Source: Asaia sp. W19
Lineage (GTDB): Bacteria > Pseudomonadota > Alphaproteobacteria > Acetobacterales > Acetobacteraceae
NCBI RefSeq assembly: GCF_003994335.1
Contig: NZ_PNQZ01000047.1
Span: 1-64,000 of the forward strand
DNA length: 64,000 nucleotides
Direction of reading: 5' to 3'
Shown: positions 1 to 9,903 of the stretch, piece after piece
Numbering within the stretch: position 1 is the stretch's first letter
How the letters are laid out: the number at the start of each line of letters is the position of its first letter
The notes under the pieces: generated by a model
Told to the model about the DNA's origin: nothing
What the model saw: the letters and a program-made list of their open reading frames with translations, nothing else
The model's database searches: none
Program-made: the position numbers and the translations under genes

Positions 1-189
1 CCGGCTTTCGCCGAAGCGGAGATCATCGAGGCGAATGCAGGCATACGACCGTCTTATCCTGATAATGTACCCCGTGTGCATTGTGACGGGCGTCGCATTA
101 CCGTCAATGGTATGTATCGCCATGGCTTTCTGCTGTCGCCTGCACGCGCAGCGGAGGTGGGTCGCATCATTTTCCCGGGAACGTCCTGA
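1..189 (+). CDS. thiO: Glycine oxidase ThiO, C-terminal end (5' truncated by window)
   Basis: The frame is open from base 1 to the TGA at 187-189 and encodes the last 62 residues of an FAD-dependent amine oxidase. The stretch ITVNGMYRHGFLLSP followed by an A/E-rich helix is the typical C-terminal FAD-contact region of ThiO (DadA-like fold). ThiO oxidises glycine to iminoglycine for the thiazole ring of thiamine. The identity rests mainly on this motif and on thiS, thiG and thiE following directly on the same strand. The start lies outside the window. Confidence 0.8.
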   Translation, partial: PAFAEAEIIEANAGIRPSYPDNVPRVHCDGRRITVNGMYRHGFLLSPARAAEVGRIIFPGTS

Positions 190-287
190 TCCCGCTGCGG
201 GACCGGTCGTCCTGATGTCATGAAACAGGCAGCGTACACCTGCCTTCCCGCCGCGCGTTGCGCACAGACGAATTTGGAGGAAACGCC

Positions 288-485
288 TTGCAGATAATCG
301 TGAATGACGAGACAAAGCGCATCAGCAGTCGCTATCTCTCTGAGATCCTGATCGAGCTTGGCTATGGCGGATCGAAGGTGGCGACCGCAATCGATGGGGT
401 TTTTGTTCCCCGCTCGGCCCGGTCGGGTAGAGAATTGCAGGAAGGCGCGAGGCTCGAGATTCTCGCCCCGATGCAGGGGGGCTGA
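288..485 (+). CDS. thiS: Sulfur carrier protein ThiS
   Basis: This 65-residue beta-grasp protein ends in Gly-Gly, the tail that is adenylated and converted to a thiocarboxylate to deliver sulfur to ThiG. I chose the TTG at 288, which has GGAGG at 276-280 just ahead of it and gives the family's usual beginning (LQIIVNDE). A longer reading from a TTG at 258 adds ten residues without a ribosome site. It lies 3 bp before thiG, so translation is probably coupled. Confidence 0.9.
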   Translation: MQIIVNDETKRISSRYLSEILIELGYGGSKVATAIDGVFVPRSARSGRELQEGARLEILAPMQGG

Positions 486-488
486 TCG

Positions 489-1262
489 ATGCGCGCTTAT
501 GGAACTGAACTTGCTTCGCCCCTGATGCTGGGAACCGCCCTGTATGACAGTCCCGCTGTCCTGGCGGCCTCGGTCGAGGCGGCCCGTCCCGGGGCGGTGA
601 CGGTGTCATTGCGTCGAGAGTCGGCCGGCGAGCAGGCTGGCCAGGCCTTCTGGGAACTTGTACGCGGGCTCGACGTGCCTGTACTGCCCAATACGGCGGG
701 CTGTCATACCGTGCGTGAGGCCGTGACGACGGCGCAGATGGCCCGCGAGGTTTTTGACACTGACTGGATCAAGCTCGAGGTGATCGGGCAGGGCGATTTG
801 TTGCAGCCCGATGTCTTCGCTCTTGTGGAAGCTGCCCGCATCCTGACTGAAGAGGGCTTCAAGGTCTTTCCCTATACGACGGAGGATCTGGTCGTGGCCG
901 AGCGGTTGCTGCGTGCCGGTTGCGAATTGCTGATGCCGTGGGGCGCGCCGATCGGGTCGGGCAGGGGGCTCAATAATCTTTTCGGCCTGCGCGCCTTGCG
1001 CGCGCATTTCCCGGAAATACCGATGGTGATCGATGCAGGCATCGGACGCCCCTCCCATGCCGTGACGGCGTTCGAACTTGGCTATGACGCCATTCTGATC
1101 AATACGGCAGTCGCGAAGGCGGGTGAGCCCGTCGCCATGGCGGAGGCCTTTCGCTTGGCGTGCGACGTCGGCCGCCTGGCTCGTAAGGCCGATCCCATGG
1201 AGGAACGCGACATGGCGGTGCCCTCTACGCCCACCCTTGGCAAGGCAGTATTTGCGTCATGA
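489..1262 (+). CDS. thiG: Thiazole synthase ThiG
   Basis: The 257-residue TIM-barrel enzyme condenses 1-deoxy-D-xylulose-5-phosphate, iminoglycine and ThiS-thiocarboxylate sulfur into the thiamine thiazole. Family signatures are LMLGTALY near the N-terminus, DWIKLEVIG with the lysine that forms the Schiff base with the sugar, [11 protein letters not shown], and the phosphate-binding [10 protein letters not shown]. The length is normal for the family. Its stop overlaps the thiE start by four bases (ATGA). Confidence 0.95.
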   Translation: MRAYGTELASPLMLGTALYDSPAVLAASVEAARPGAVTVSLRRESAGEQAGQAFWELVRGLDVPVLPNTAGCHTVREAVTTAQMAREVFDTDWIKLEVIGQGDLLQPDVFALVEAARILTEEGFKVFPYTTEDLVVAERLLRAGCELLMPWGAPIGSGRGLNNLFGLRALRAHFPEIPMVIDAGIGRPSHAVTAFELGYDAILINTAVAKAGEPVAMAEAFRLACDVGRLARKADPMEERDMAVPSTPTLGKAVFAS

Positions 1263-1870
1263 CCAGCCGTCTTCCGTCTCCCATTTACCCAGTTGTCGAT
1301 CACCCGCGTTGGGTCGATCGCCTCGGCGCGGCCGGGGCGCGCTTCATTCAGCTGCGCTTGAAGAACCTCGATCCGGAAACGCTGCGCGCCCAGGTGATCG
1401 AGGGACAGGAGGCCGCAGTGCGCCACAACGTGCGCCTCGTACTGAATGACTGCTGGCAACTCGCCATCGAGCTTGGCATCGACTACATCCATATCGGGCA
1501 GGAAGATCTCGACACGGCTGATCTCGATCAGATCAGGGCAGCGCGCATTGCCTTTGGGATCTCGACCCATTCGCATGAGGAGCTCGCGCGCGCCCTTTCG
1601 GTCGCCCCTGATTACGTCGCCCTCGGTCCGATCTGGGAGACAAAGCTCAAAAAGATGATCTGGGACCCCCAGGGTGTCGAGAAACTGGCGGAGTGGCGGC
1701 GTCTGATCGGCCCGGATATGCCCCTCGTGGCCATAGGCGGGATCACCCTCGCGCGCGCGACCTCTTGTATCGCAGCAGGAGCCGATAGTGTTGCCGCCGT
1801 GTCCGACTTCATCGCTTCAGACACGCCCGAAGCTCAGGTGCAAGCCTGGCTCGCGGCCTGCGGCCACTGA
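1259..1870 (+). CDS. thiE: Thiamine-phosphate synthase ThiE
   Basis: The 203-residue TIM-barrel protein joins hydroxymethylpyrimidine diphosphate to thiazole phosphate. Visible signatures are LVLNDCW, HIGQEDL, FGISTHS, the substrate loop [15 protein letters not shown] and the phosphate loop [10 protein letters not shown]. It overlaps thiG by ATGA and is the last gene of the thiO-thiS-thiG-thiE unit. No clear hairpin terminator follows. Confidence 0.93.
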   Translation: MTSRLPSPIYPVVDHPRWVDRLGAAGARFIQLRLKNLDPETLRAQVIEGQEAAVRHNVRLVLNDCWQLAIELGIDYIHIGQEDLDTADLDQIRAARIAFGISTHSHEELARALSVAPDYVALGPIWETKLKKMIWDPQGVEKLAEWRRLIGPDMPLVAIGGITLARATSCIAAGADSVAAVSDFIASDTPEAQVQAWLAACGH

Positions 1871-1975
1871 AAAGACTTAATATTTCTTTCAGGATGGCAG
1901 ACGAACCCTCGCCGTTGCGGGGAGATTCGCGTATAGGATGTGGGTAACACAAAAAATGAGGGAGAGCGCGCGCCC

Positions 1976-4564
1976 ATGATGGTGACGGGACTGGCTGCCA
2001 TTATTCTGGCGCTGGCGCTGCTGATGGTTCTGATCAGCGCGGTACAGCCTTTGGCCCGGCGGCTTGAGGTTTCGGAAACCGTTCTGCTTGCGCTGGCCGG
2101 CATCGGTATTGGTGCGGCGGCGGATCTGCTGCTCCGCTCTTCACTCACCGAGATTTTCGACGGTGCCGCAGAAACACTGCTCTATTTCCCGATCAATAGT
2201 GAAGCGTTCCTGCTGATATTCCTGCCAATTCTGGTGTTTCAGGGGGCGCTTGCGATTGATGTGCGCCGTCTTGCGCATGAAACGGCCACCGTTCTGCTTC
2301 TCGCGGTCGTCGCGGTTCTCGTCTCTACGCTCACCATTGGCATGGCGCTCTACCCCTTCGCGGGTCAGACACTGGTCGTCTGTCTGCTTCTTGGCTCTAT
2401 CGTCGCCACGACAGATCCGTCTGCGGTGGCGGGGATCTTTCGTGAGATCGGCGCTGCGTCGCGTCTGACCCGTCTGGTTGAGGGCGAGGCACTGCTCAAC
2501 GATGCTGCGGCCATTGCGATTTTTTCGATCCTCCTCGCCTCGGTGACGTCTCACCGTCATATTGAACTCGGCGAGACGGTGATCGATTTCTTCGCGTCCT
2601 TTGGTGGGGCGATGGTTGTTGGTGTTGCTGTCGGGCGTCTCACGCTGCTTCTGATTGCAGGGCTCGGCGGATCGGCGGCCGCAGAAATCACCCTGACACT
2701 GGCCCTGCCGTATGTCGTCTATATTCTCTGCGACGAATTCCTGGGATTTTCGGGGGTGGTTGCAACCGCGGCTTCGGGGCTCACGCTCTCTGTCTATGGA
2801 CCTTCCACCTTCAGACCGCAGGTCTGGCGCTTCCTGAACGAACTCTGGGTTCAGCTCGTCTTTTGGGCTGGTTCGTTGGTGTTTGTCCTGGCATCCATGC
2901 TCGTGCCGCGCCTCCTGATCGGTATGACGCGCTGGGACTGCGTTTTGATCCTGATCGCGACGGTGGCCGGGATGCTGGCGCGAGGCGCGGTGGTATTCGG
3001 GTTGCTCCCCATTCTGGCGGCCTTCAAGCTCTCACCACCGGTGCCGGCGCCATTCAAGACCACTATGGTCTGGGGTGGGTTACGCGGCGCCATCACTCTG
3101 GCGCTTGCCCTCGCCGTCACCGAAAACCAGCGCGTTTCCACCTCTACCGCGCATTTCATCGGCATCATTGCCACAGGTTTTGTGCTGATCACGCTCCTCG
3201 TGAATGGTACGACGCTGCGATATCTGGTGGTTTTCCTCAAGCTTGACCAGTTGCCCGCCATCGATCAGGCGATGCGCCATCAGGTGCTCAGCAGCGGTCT
3301 GGCGCAGGTGGCGGAGCGTACGCATACGCTCGCCGATGAACTCGGCTTTGGGGCAGGGACCCAGAAAACGATCATCGGGCAGATCGAGCGACGCGCGCAG
3401 GAGGAAAGCGAAGCCAACACCTTTGATACTGCTCTGGGCGACCGTCAGCGCGTGACCCTGGCGCTGATCACTATCGCCAATCGCGAGCGCTCATTGCTGC
3501 TGGATCTGTTTCGCATACGCGGCTTGTCACGCCGGGTCATGGAAACCCTGCTGCGCTCATCCGAAGCTATGGTTGATGGCGCTCGGCTGGAGGGGCGCTA
3601 CGGTTACGTACGCGCCCTGCGCCGCAGGCTGCGGCCCACCATGCGTTTTCGTGTGGCGCAGATGCTGCATCGGCGCTTTCATATCGATCAACCGCTCATG
3701 TTCTGCATGTCGGAGCGCTTCGAGATGCTTGTCATCGCGCATCTGGTTTCGCTCTCGCTCATGCGCTTCATGCATGAACGGCTGGAGCCTACGTTGGGCA
3801 CACGCATTGGGGAGATCGTTTCGGAGGTTCTTGGTCGCCAACGCCGTATGCTTGATGACGCCTTGGAGATGATGCGCCTGCATTATCAGGGCTATTCCGA
3901 AGCACTGGAGAGCCGCATCCTGCACCAGATCGCGCTGCGCCTTGAGGAAGAGGAATATGATGAACTCCTGTCGGATAACCTCGTCAGTGAGGAGCTTCAT
4001 CGCGAGCTGTTGAAGGACGTCGAGAAGCGTCAGGAGCGCCTGGAGAAGCCTCTGCGCTTCAACCTCAAGAGCGGCATCGAACAGAGGCTGCGCTCTTTCC
4101 CGGCTTTTCGGGGCGTGCCAGATGGCGTCCTGCACGATCTCGCCATGAACATCTCGCTGCGTTTTGCCTCGCCGGGTGAGGTATTGCTGCGCCGCAATGG
4201 CAAGATCAAGATGGTCTACGCTGTCGTGGCCGGTCTGGCTGAGGTGCACATTGCCGAGCAGGACGTGCAGTTCGGGGCAGGGGATTTGATCGGGGCGGCA
4301 CCGCTCATCAACGAGACATTCTCACGTGGAACGGTGCGGACACTCCAGTTCTGCCATCTGCTGGCGATCCCGGCCTCGCTCTTTCGTCGTCTGGTCGAGG
4401 AATATCCGATCGTGCGCCGCACCATTGATGAGCGCGCCGAGGCGCGCCTGGCGGAAGGCCACAGGCTCTCGCTGGTGCTGGGAGGGGACAAGGAACCTTT
4501 CATCCCGGCGAGGGAACTGATCAAGGCGGGAAACCGGGAGAGCCTCAACGAAAGCAACAGCTGA
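1976..4564 (+). CDS. NhaP-type Na+(K+)/H+ antiporter with C-terminal cNMP-binding-like domain
   Basis: The protein has about 862 residues. Residues 1-400 form a CPA1 sodium/proton exchanger with 12-13 hydrophobic segments, including the acidic ion-site motif TTDPSAVAGIFREIG followed by EGEALLNDAAAI. A long charged helical region follows (about 440-710), then a domain that aligns with cyclic-nucleotide-binding folds (about 720-830: FASPGEVLLRRNGK, GAGDLIGAAPLINETFSRGTVRTL). In that domain the usual phosphate-cassette GE-Ala-Leu-Leu is degenerate (IGAAPLI), so nucleotide binding is uncertain. I prefer ATG 1976, preceded by a GAGGGAGAG purine run, over a GTG at 1940. The architecture resembles plant SOS1-like exchangers. 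Likely role: pH or salt homeostasis at the inner membrane. Confidence 0.88.
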   Translation: MMVTGLAAIILALALLMVLISAVQPLARRLEVSETVLLALAGIGIGAAADLLLRSSLTEIFDGAAETLLYFPINSEAFLLIFLPILVFQGALAIDVRRLAHETATVLLLAVVAVLVSTLTIGMALYPFAGQTLVVCLLLGSIVATTDPSAVAGIFREIGAASRLTRLVEGEALLNDAAAIAIFSILLASVTSHRHIELGETVIDFFASFGGAMVVGVAVGRLTLLLIAGLGGSAAAEITLTLALPYVVYILCDEFLGFSGVVATAASGLTLSVYGPSTFRPQVWRFLNELWVQLVFWAGSLVFVLASMLVPRLLIGMTRWDCVLILIATVAGMLARGAVVFGLLPILAAFKLSPPVPAPFKTTMVWGGLRGAITLALALAVTENQRVSTSTAHFIGIIATGFVLITLLVNGTTLRYLVVFLKLDQLPAIDQAMRHQVLSSGLAQVAERTHTLADELGFGAGTQKTIIGQIERRAQEESEANTFDTALGDRQRVTLALITIANRERSLLLDLFRIRGLSRRVMETLLRSSEAMVDGARLEGRYGYVRALRRRLRPTMRFRVAQMLHRRFHIDQPLMFCMSERFEMLVIAHLVSLSLMRFMHERLEPTLGTRIGEIVSEVLGRQRRMLDDALEMMRLHYQGYSEALESRILHQIALRLEEEEYDELLSDNLVSEELHRELLKDVEKRQERLEKPLRFNLKSGIEQRLRSFPAFRGVPDGVLHDLAMNISLRFASPGEVLLRRNGKIKMVYAVVAGLAEVHIAEQDVQFGAGDLIGAAPLINETFSRGTVRTLQFCHLLAIPASLFRRLVEEYPIVRRTIDERAEARLAEGHRLSLVLGGDKEPFIPARELIKAGNRESLNESNS

Positions 4565-4779
4565 GACGTTGTTGCGGCTTGAAATCTGCCTCATGTTCGT
4601 TTGCGTTTGATTTGCTCCATGGTGGGTAGATCGAACTTCATAGGGCAAGGTTTGGATCCATCCCGCAAAGCCCCTCTACCGAATATCTGAAAGTTCGATA
4701 AGATATATTATGCCAACTCGCATATGGCCCGATCTGCGATCTGGCCGCCATTTCTGCCGCGCACTGCGATCGTGATCGC

Positions 4780-4820
4780 CATTCTGGCTGCGCGCGATAC
4801 ACAGTCGCGCAGCCAGAATG
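4780..4820. terminator. Perfect 15-bp hairpin between convergent genes
   Basis: CATTCTGGCTGCGCG (4780-4794) is exactly inverted at 4806-4820 with an 11-nt loop. It sits between the convergent antiporter and spoVR genes, 4 bases beyond the spoVR stop, so it can end transcription from both sides. The remaining part of the gap (4565-4779) shows nothing else. Confidence 0.75.
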
Positions 4821-4824
4821 CGAT

Positions 4825-6333
4825 TCACGCCAAGGCGTAGCTGCCAAGTTCCGCGCCAGTCTGACTGTCAACTTCCTTCAGAATGACGCCATAACCCCAG
4901 AGCGCGCCGAGATGTTCCAGTGTGAGCCTTGCATCCGTAGGTTGCAGAAGCTTTCCTGGACGTGTGCGGTGCTCCAGGCGCAATATGCGGTCCCCTGTCA
5001 GGTCCGCCCCGACGATCTCGATCTCCTCAGCCAGCAAACCCGGATCGTAAGAGGCCGCTACAGAGCGCCGGATGTCGCGATAGCCAGGATCGTCATGAAT
5101 GGCGTCGACGAGGAGATATGGTTGAGACAGATCGTCCTCGAGCCGGAACAACCTGAAGTCGCGCATAACCTTTGGTGACAGGAACTGCTGCACGAAACTC
5201 TCGTCACGATACTCCGCCCAAGCGTGATGAAGCGTGCCGATGGGATCCTGGTTGCCCGCATGCCCGGGGAACCAGCGTTTGTCCTCCTCTGTGGGGTCTG
5301 TGCAGACGCGTGCGATGTCGGTCATCATCGCGAAGCCCAGCGCATAAGGATTGAAATTGGGCCCTCCCCCTTCATCAAAGCCACGCTGGGTGATGACGTT
5401 GCTGGTCGAGTGGATCACCTCCAGAATGGCAGCGTCGTCGATCAGCTTCTTGTCATGCAGGCGATGCATGATGAAGTTGTGCACCCAGGTGGCGCAGCCT
5501 TCATTCATCAGCTTGGCCTGCGGCTGCGGGTAGAAATACTGCGCGGTCAGCCGGACGATGCGGATGATTTCACGTTCCCAATTGGCCAGGCGCGGTGCGT
5601 GTTTCTCTAGGAAATAAAGAATATTTTCTTCAGGCAGGCCGAGACTCGCACCTTGATCATCCGCGTCGCTGCCGGTCTTCGCCTGATGCTGCGCCTCGGG
5701 GAGTGTGCGCCAGAGATCGTTGAAGTTCTCATCCTCATAGGCACGCCTTTCCCTAGCGCGCTCCTGCTCCTGACGCAGATCGAGCCGCTTGCTGCCTGTA
5801 TGACGGTCGACGCCCTGGCTCTGCAGGGCATGGGCGGCGTCAAGGATCCGCTCGACCGCCCTCACCCCATATTTCTCCTCGCAGCGGGCGACGTAGCCTC
5901 GCGCGAATTCGAGGTAGTCTAGGATCTGGGTTGAGTCGGTCCATTCGCGGAAAAGCCGGTTATTTTTGAAAAAATGGTTATGGCCGAAGGCTGCATGGGC
6001 AATGACCAGCGCCTGCATGGTGGCCGTGTTTTCCTCCATCAAATAGGAGATGCAGGGGCTGGAATTGATCACGACCTCATAGGCCAGGCCCATCAATCCC
6101 CGTTTATAAGCGTTCTCATGCGAGACGAAGCGCTTGCCCGCCGACCAGTGCGGATAGCTGATGGGCATGCCGTGAGACGTATACACATCGAGCATCTGCT
6201 CGGAGGTAATGATCTCGATGCGATTGGGATAGGTATCGAGCTTGAGCTCCTCGCTCGCTATGCGGTCGATCTCCCCATAGCAATCCCGCAATGTCGAGAA
6301 AGTCCAGTCTGTGCCGGTGTAGAGCATGGTCAT
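4825..6333 (-). CDS. spoVR: SpoVR family protein (YcgB-like)
   Basis: This 502-residue soluble protein belongs to the SpoVR/YcgB family. The family motifs are visible: HAAFGHNHFFKNN, YFYPQPQAKLMNEGCATWVH, GGGPNFNPYALGF. The molecular function of the family is not settled; in Bacillus it affects spore cortex formation, and in non-sporulating proteobacteria it travels with prkA and yeaH. Its start overlaps the yeaH stop by ATGA, making it the third gene of a prkA-yeaH-spoVR operon read on the minus strand. Confidence 0.92.
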   Translation of the reverse strand: MTMLYTGTDWTFSTLRDCYGEIDRIASEELKLDTYPNRIEIITSEQMLDVYTSHGMPISYPHWSAGKRFVSHENAYKRGLMGLAYEVVINSSPCISYLMEENTATMQALVIAHAAFGHNHFFKNNRLFREWTDSTQILDYLEFARGYVARCEEKYGVRAVERILDAAHALQSQGVDRHTGSKRLDLRQEQERARERRAYEDENFNDLWRTLPEAQHQAKTGSDADDQGASLGLPEENILYFLEKHAPRLANWEREIIRIVRLTAQYFYPQPQAKLMNEGCATWVHNFIMHRLHDKKLIDDAAILEVIHSTSNVITQRGFDEGGGPNFNPYALGFAMMTDIARVCTDPTEEDKRWFPGHAGNQDPIGTLHHAWAEYRDESFVQQFLSPKVMRDFRLFRLEDDLSQPYLLVDAIHDDPGYRDIRRSVAASYDPGLLAEEIEIVGADLTGDRILRLEHRTRPGKLLQPTDARLTLEHLGALWGYGVILKEVDSQTGAELGSYALA

Positions 6334-7640
6334 TCCCCTGCCCGTTCAGCCGCGCGTCGGGCGAACAGATCCCTGAAAACCGGAAAGATGTCGCGTCTGT
6401 CCTGAACCTGACGCATGGCCAGTTGTGGCGTTGTATCGGCGATCGCCTTGTAGCCGCGCCATAGATCGGTCTCGCTGCGCAGCAACGCACCGCCCATGCT
6501 TACCTCGACATAGGCGAAATACTGCACTACTGGCAGAATTGCCTCGGTCATCAGGCGATTGACCTTGTTCATGTCAGACGAGATATTGTCTCCGTCCGAG
6601 ACCTGGGCGACGTAGATATTCCACTTATCGGTGGGATAGCGCTCGGATTGTACCTGATGCATGAGGTCGAGCGCGGTCGAGACAACCGTGCCGCCGGTGC
6701 GCGGGTCTGTAAAGAAGACGTCCTCATCGACTTCTTCCGCCGTCTCGGCATGGCGAATGAAGACGATCTCCAGCTTTTCGTAACGTTTTTCGAGAAACAC
6801 ATGCAGCAGCATGAAAAACTGCTTTCCCAACTCCTTCATCTTTTCGGTCATGGACCCCGAGACGTCCATAATACAGAAGATTACCGCCTGCGTGGTAGGC
6901 TTAGGCACAGGGGTAAAGCGTCGATAGCGCAGATCCACCGGGTCGACCCAGGGGATACGGGCGATACGCTGGCGAAGCGCATCGCGCCCTTCGCGCAGTT
7001 CCTGAAGCTTCAGAAACTGGCTGTCTGTGAGCGGTCTTTGCGCCTCGAGCGCTGAGATCTCCTCCTCGACATCGAGTAATTCCTGAGGCTTGGGGCGCTT
7101 GAGCCCGATACGGCGTCCCATTGAACGCCGCATGGTCCGTCCGAGATCGATCTGGGACGGAGAACCATCGCTCGTCAGGCCTGAACGGCTCGTTGCGAGA
7201 GAAGTGGTCGAGGCGATTTCGCGTTTGACCAGATCGGGGAGTTCGAGATCGTCGAAGAAGAGATCCAGAAATTCGTCCCGCGAGAGCACAAAGCGATAGG
7301 CGTCTTCGCCGCCGCCCTGATCGCTCGCGCCCCTCCCCTCGCCGCCTCCCTCTCCTTCCCCGCCTGGCGGGCGCCGCAACCTGTCGCCCTTGACGAACTC
7401 CTTATTGCCGGAAAGGACGAAATGACGTGTTCCCGCGCTGAATTGCCTATGGAAGCTAGGCTCGTGCAGGACATCTGCCGGAATTGAAACCGCGCTATCC
7501 TGCCCGATCTCGCGAATGCGCCCCTGGGCCGCAGCGTCGCGCACTGCGCTCTGGATGGCTTGGCGCGCCCTGGAAAGGACGCGCTGGCGGTTTTCGGTGT
7601 TCTTGCCGTGCGGGTTCGGGCGTCTGTCTATGATTTCCAT
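6330..7640 (-). CDS. yeaH: YeaH/YhbH family protein (DUF444, vWA-like)
   Basis: The protein has about 436 residues. The N-terminus (MEIIDRRPNPHGKNTENRQR) matches the UPF0229 family, and a von Willebrand A-like C-terminal half carries the metal-site motif CIMDVSGSMTEK (DxSxS). I chose ATG 7640, which has GGAG six bases before it, over an ATG 17 codons upstream. A glycine/glutamate-rich low-complexity patch (GGEGEGGGEGRG) lies near residue 105. The gene sits between prkA and spoVR. The family is a companion of the PrkA kinase in stress and starvation; the direct partner role is inference from context. Confidence 0.92.
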   Translation of the reverse strand: MEIIDRRPNPHGKNTENRQRVLSRARQAIQSAVRDAAAQGRIREIGQDSAVSIPADVLHEPSFHRQFSAGTRHFVLSGNKEFVKGDRLRRPPGGEGEGGGEGRGASDQGGGEDAYRFVLSRDEFLDLFFDDLELPDLVKREIASTTSLATSRSGLTSDGSPSQIDLGRTMRRSMGRRIGLKRPKPQELLDVEEEISALEAQRPLTDSQFLKLQELREGRDALRQRIARIPWVDPVDLRYRRFTPVPKPTTQAVIFCIMDVSGSMTEKMKELGKQFFMLLHVFLEKRYEKLEIVFIRHAETAEEVDEDVFFTDPRTGGTVVSTALDLMHQVQSERYPTDKWNIYVAQVSDGDNISSDMNKVNRLMTEAILPVVQYFAYVEVSMGGALLRSETDLWRGYKAIADTTPQLAMRQVQDRRDIFPVFRDLFARRAAERAGE

Positions 7641-7660
7641 GAAACGCTCCGTGAGAGAGG

Positions 7661-9607
7661 TCAGGCCGACTGCTTGACGCGCATGTACCATTCGACGAGG
7701 CGCCTCACCTGACGCTCGGTATAGCCGCGTGCCACCATGCGGCTGACAAACTCATCATGCTTTCGCTCGCTGGTGCTGTCCTTTTTTGACCCGAAACTGA
7801 TGACGGGCAGCAGATCTTCGACCTGGCTGAACATGCGCTTCTCGATTACGTCGCGGATCTTCTCATAGCTGGTCCATGACGGGTTGCGCCCGCCATTGCT
7901 GGCCCTCGAACGTAGCGAGAACTTGACGACCTCGTTTCGGAAATCCTTGGGGTTCGCGATGCCTGCCGCCTTCTCCGTCTTGCTCAGCTCAGCGTTGAGC
8001 AGATCGCGATTCATCAGCTGGCCTGTATCGGGATCCTTGAAATCCTGGTCCTCGATCCAGGCGTCGGCATAATCGAGATAGCGGTCGAACAGGTTCTGAC
8101 CGTAGTCGTTGTAGCTCTCCAGATAGGCTTTCTGGATCTCATTACCGAGGAACTCGGCATAGCGGCGTGCGAGATCGGATTTGAGTGAAGCGAGATAGGC
8201 AGCCTCGGTTTCAGCCGGGAATTGTTCACGCCGCACCGCTTGCTCCAGCACATACATGAGATGCACGGGATCGGCTGAGATTTCGGAGGCATCGTGATTG
8301 AAGGTGGCTGAGAGAACCTTGTAGGCAAATCGCGTGGAGATCCCCTCCATACCCTCATCCACACCTGCGCTGTCCTTGTACTCCTGCATGGCGCGCGCCT
8401 TGGGATCGGTCTCCCGGATGTTCTCGCCGTCATATACGCGCATTTTCGCAAATTGCGTGGAGTTGGGATGGGTCTTGAGGCGCGAGAGCACGGCGAATTG
8501 TGCCAGCATCTCAAGCGTGTGCGGCGCGCAGGGCGCATCGCCCAGTGCCGAGGACTGAATCAGTTTCTCATAGATCTTCGACTCTTCGGTCACGCGCAGG
8601 CAGTACGGCACCTTGATGACACAGACACGGTCGAGGAAGGCCTCATTCGTCCTGTTGTTGCGGAAGGACTGCCACTCCGCCTCGTTCGAGTGCGCCAGAA
8701 TCACACCTGTGAAAGGGATCGCGCCAATGTTCTCGGTGCCGACATAATTGCCCTCCTGAGTGGCTGTCAGCAGTGGATGCAGCATCTTGATCGGCGCCTT
8801 GAACATCTCGACGAATTCGAGAATGCCCTGGTTGGCGCGGTTCAGGCCGCCAGAGAAGCTGTAGGCATCGGGATCGTTCTGACTGAAGTTCTCGAGCTGA
8901 CGAATATCGACCTTGCCGACCAGGGCCGAGACATCCTGATTATTGTCGTCCCCGGGTTCGGTCTTGGCGACCGCAATCTGGCGCAGCTTGGATGGATTGA
9001 GCCTGACAACGGTGAAGCGTGAGATATCCCCGTCGAAATCCTCGAGACGCTTGAGCGCCCAGGGGCTCGCAATGCCGGTCAGCACACGGCGGGGGATATT
9101 ATATTGTTCTTGCAGCGAGGTGGCGAAACGCTCCGGGTCGAACAAGCCAAGCGGACTCTCGAAGACCGGACTGATCTGCTTGCCGGCCTTGAGCACGTAG
9201 ATCGGTTCGCGCTCCATGAGCGTCTTGAGCCGCTCGCCAAGGGAGGATTTGCCGCCGCCAACCGGGCCGAGCAGGTAGAGAATCTGCTTGCGCTCTTCCA
9301 GACCCTGCGCCGCGTGGCGGAAGAAGCCCACAATCTGTTCCACCGCATCTTCCATGCCATAGAAATCGGCAAAGGCAGGATAGGTGCGCACGGTGCGGTT
9401 CATGAAGATACGGCTGAGCCGCGGATCGCGCGCCGAATCAAGCATGACGGGCTCACCGATGGCCTTGAGCATGCGTTCGGCGGCGCTTGCATAGCAGCTG
9501 GGGTCTTCACGGCACAGAGACAGGTAGGAGGCCAGCGACATCTCTGTTTCCCGACGTTCCTCACGAAAGGAAGAAGCCAGCGTAAAGACGTCCGAGAATG
9601 AACTCAT
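7661..9607 (-). CDS. prkA: PrkA family serine protein kinase (YeaG-like AAA protein)
   Basis: At 648 residues it is close to E. coli YeaG (about 644). The N-terminal AAA domain has a P-loop (LGPVGGGKSSLGERL, near residue 115) and the C-terminal PrkA domain carries the kinase fold. YeaG homologues act in nitrogen starvation and stationary-phase stress. ATG 9607 has GGAG about ten bases upstream. It leads the prkA-yeaH-spoVR operon; the 296-base region upstream must hold its promoter. Confidence 0.95.
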   Translation of the reverse strand: MSSFSDVFTLASSFREERRETEMSLASYLSLCREDPSCYASAAERMLKAIGEPVMLDSARDPRLSRIFMNRTVRTYPAFADFYGMEDAVEQIVGFFRHAAQGLEERKQILYLLGPVGGGKSSLGERLKTLMEREPIYVLKAGKQISPVFESPLGLFDPERFATSLQEQYNIPRRVLTGIASPWALKRLEDFDGDISRFTVVRLNPSKLRQIAVAKTEPGDDNNQDVSALVGKVDIRQLENFSQNDPDAYSFSGGLNRANQGILEFVEMFKAPIKMLHPLLTATQEGNYVGTENIGAIPFTGVILAHSNEAEWQSFRNNRTNEAFLDRVCVIKVPYCLRVTEESKIYEKLIQSSALGDAPCAPHTLEMLAQFAVLSRLKTHPNSTQFAKMRVYDGENIRETDPKARAMQEYKDSAGVDEGMEGISTRFAYKVLSATFNHDASEISADPVHLMYVLEQAVRREQFPAETEAAYLASLKSDLARRYAEFLGNEIQKAYLESYNDYGQNLFDRYLDYADAWIEDQDFKDPDTGQLMNRDLLNAELSKTEKAAGIANPKDFRNEVVKFSLRSRASNGGRNPSWTSYEKIRDVIEKRMFSQVEDLLPVISFGSKKDSTSERKHDEFVSRMVARGYTERQVRRLVEWYMRVKQSA

Positions 9608-9903
9608 GACTCGTATGCTCCGATAGATCCTGCCACTGGGCCGGGGGGCGAAACGGTCACACCCACCGATAGAGATGCAGGCGATAAGTCGGGAAGTCAG
9701 GCTATGGGGAACGACGAACGGCGAAGCGACGACAAAGGGTGCGGAGCCTCGAATTGCCCCGACATTACGTAAGACTGACCCGGAAATGCCGGATTTGAGG
9801 GGAATTCATGCGGTGTCGAACAGTACCGGACTGACCCGATATGATGACGCTATCGCGATGTCGAACCGCGCTTCAACAAAAAACTGGTTAATGCAAAAAA
9901 TTT
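9608..9903. other. Intergenic region upstream of prkA
   Basis: This region separates the prkA start from the end of the MBL-fold gene. It should hold the prkA promoter, but I could not pick a convincing -35/-10 pair or an EcfG-type box on the minus strand. Short words recur (GACTGACCCG twice, 57 bp apart; TGTCGAAC twice), without clear meaning. The open frame at 9675-9920 has no coding character. Confidence 0.4.
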
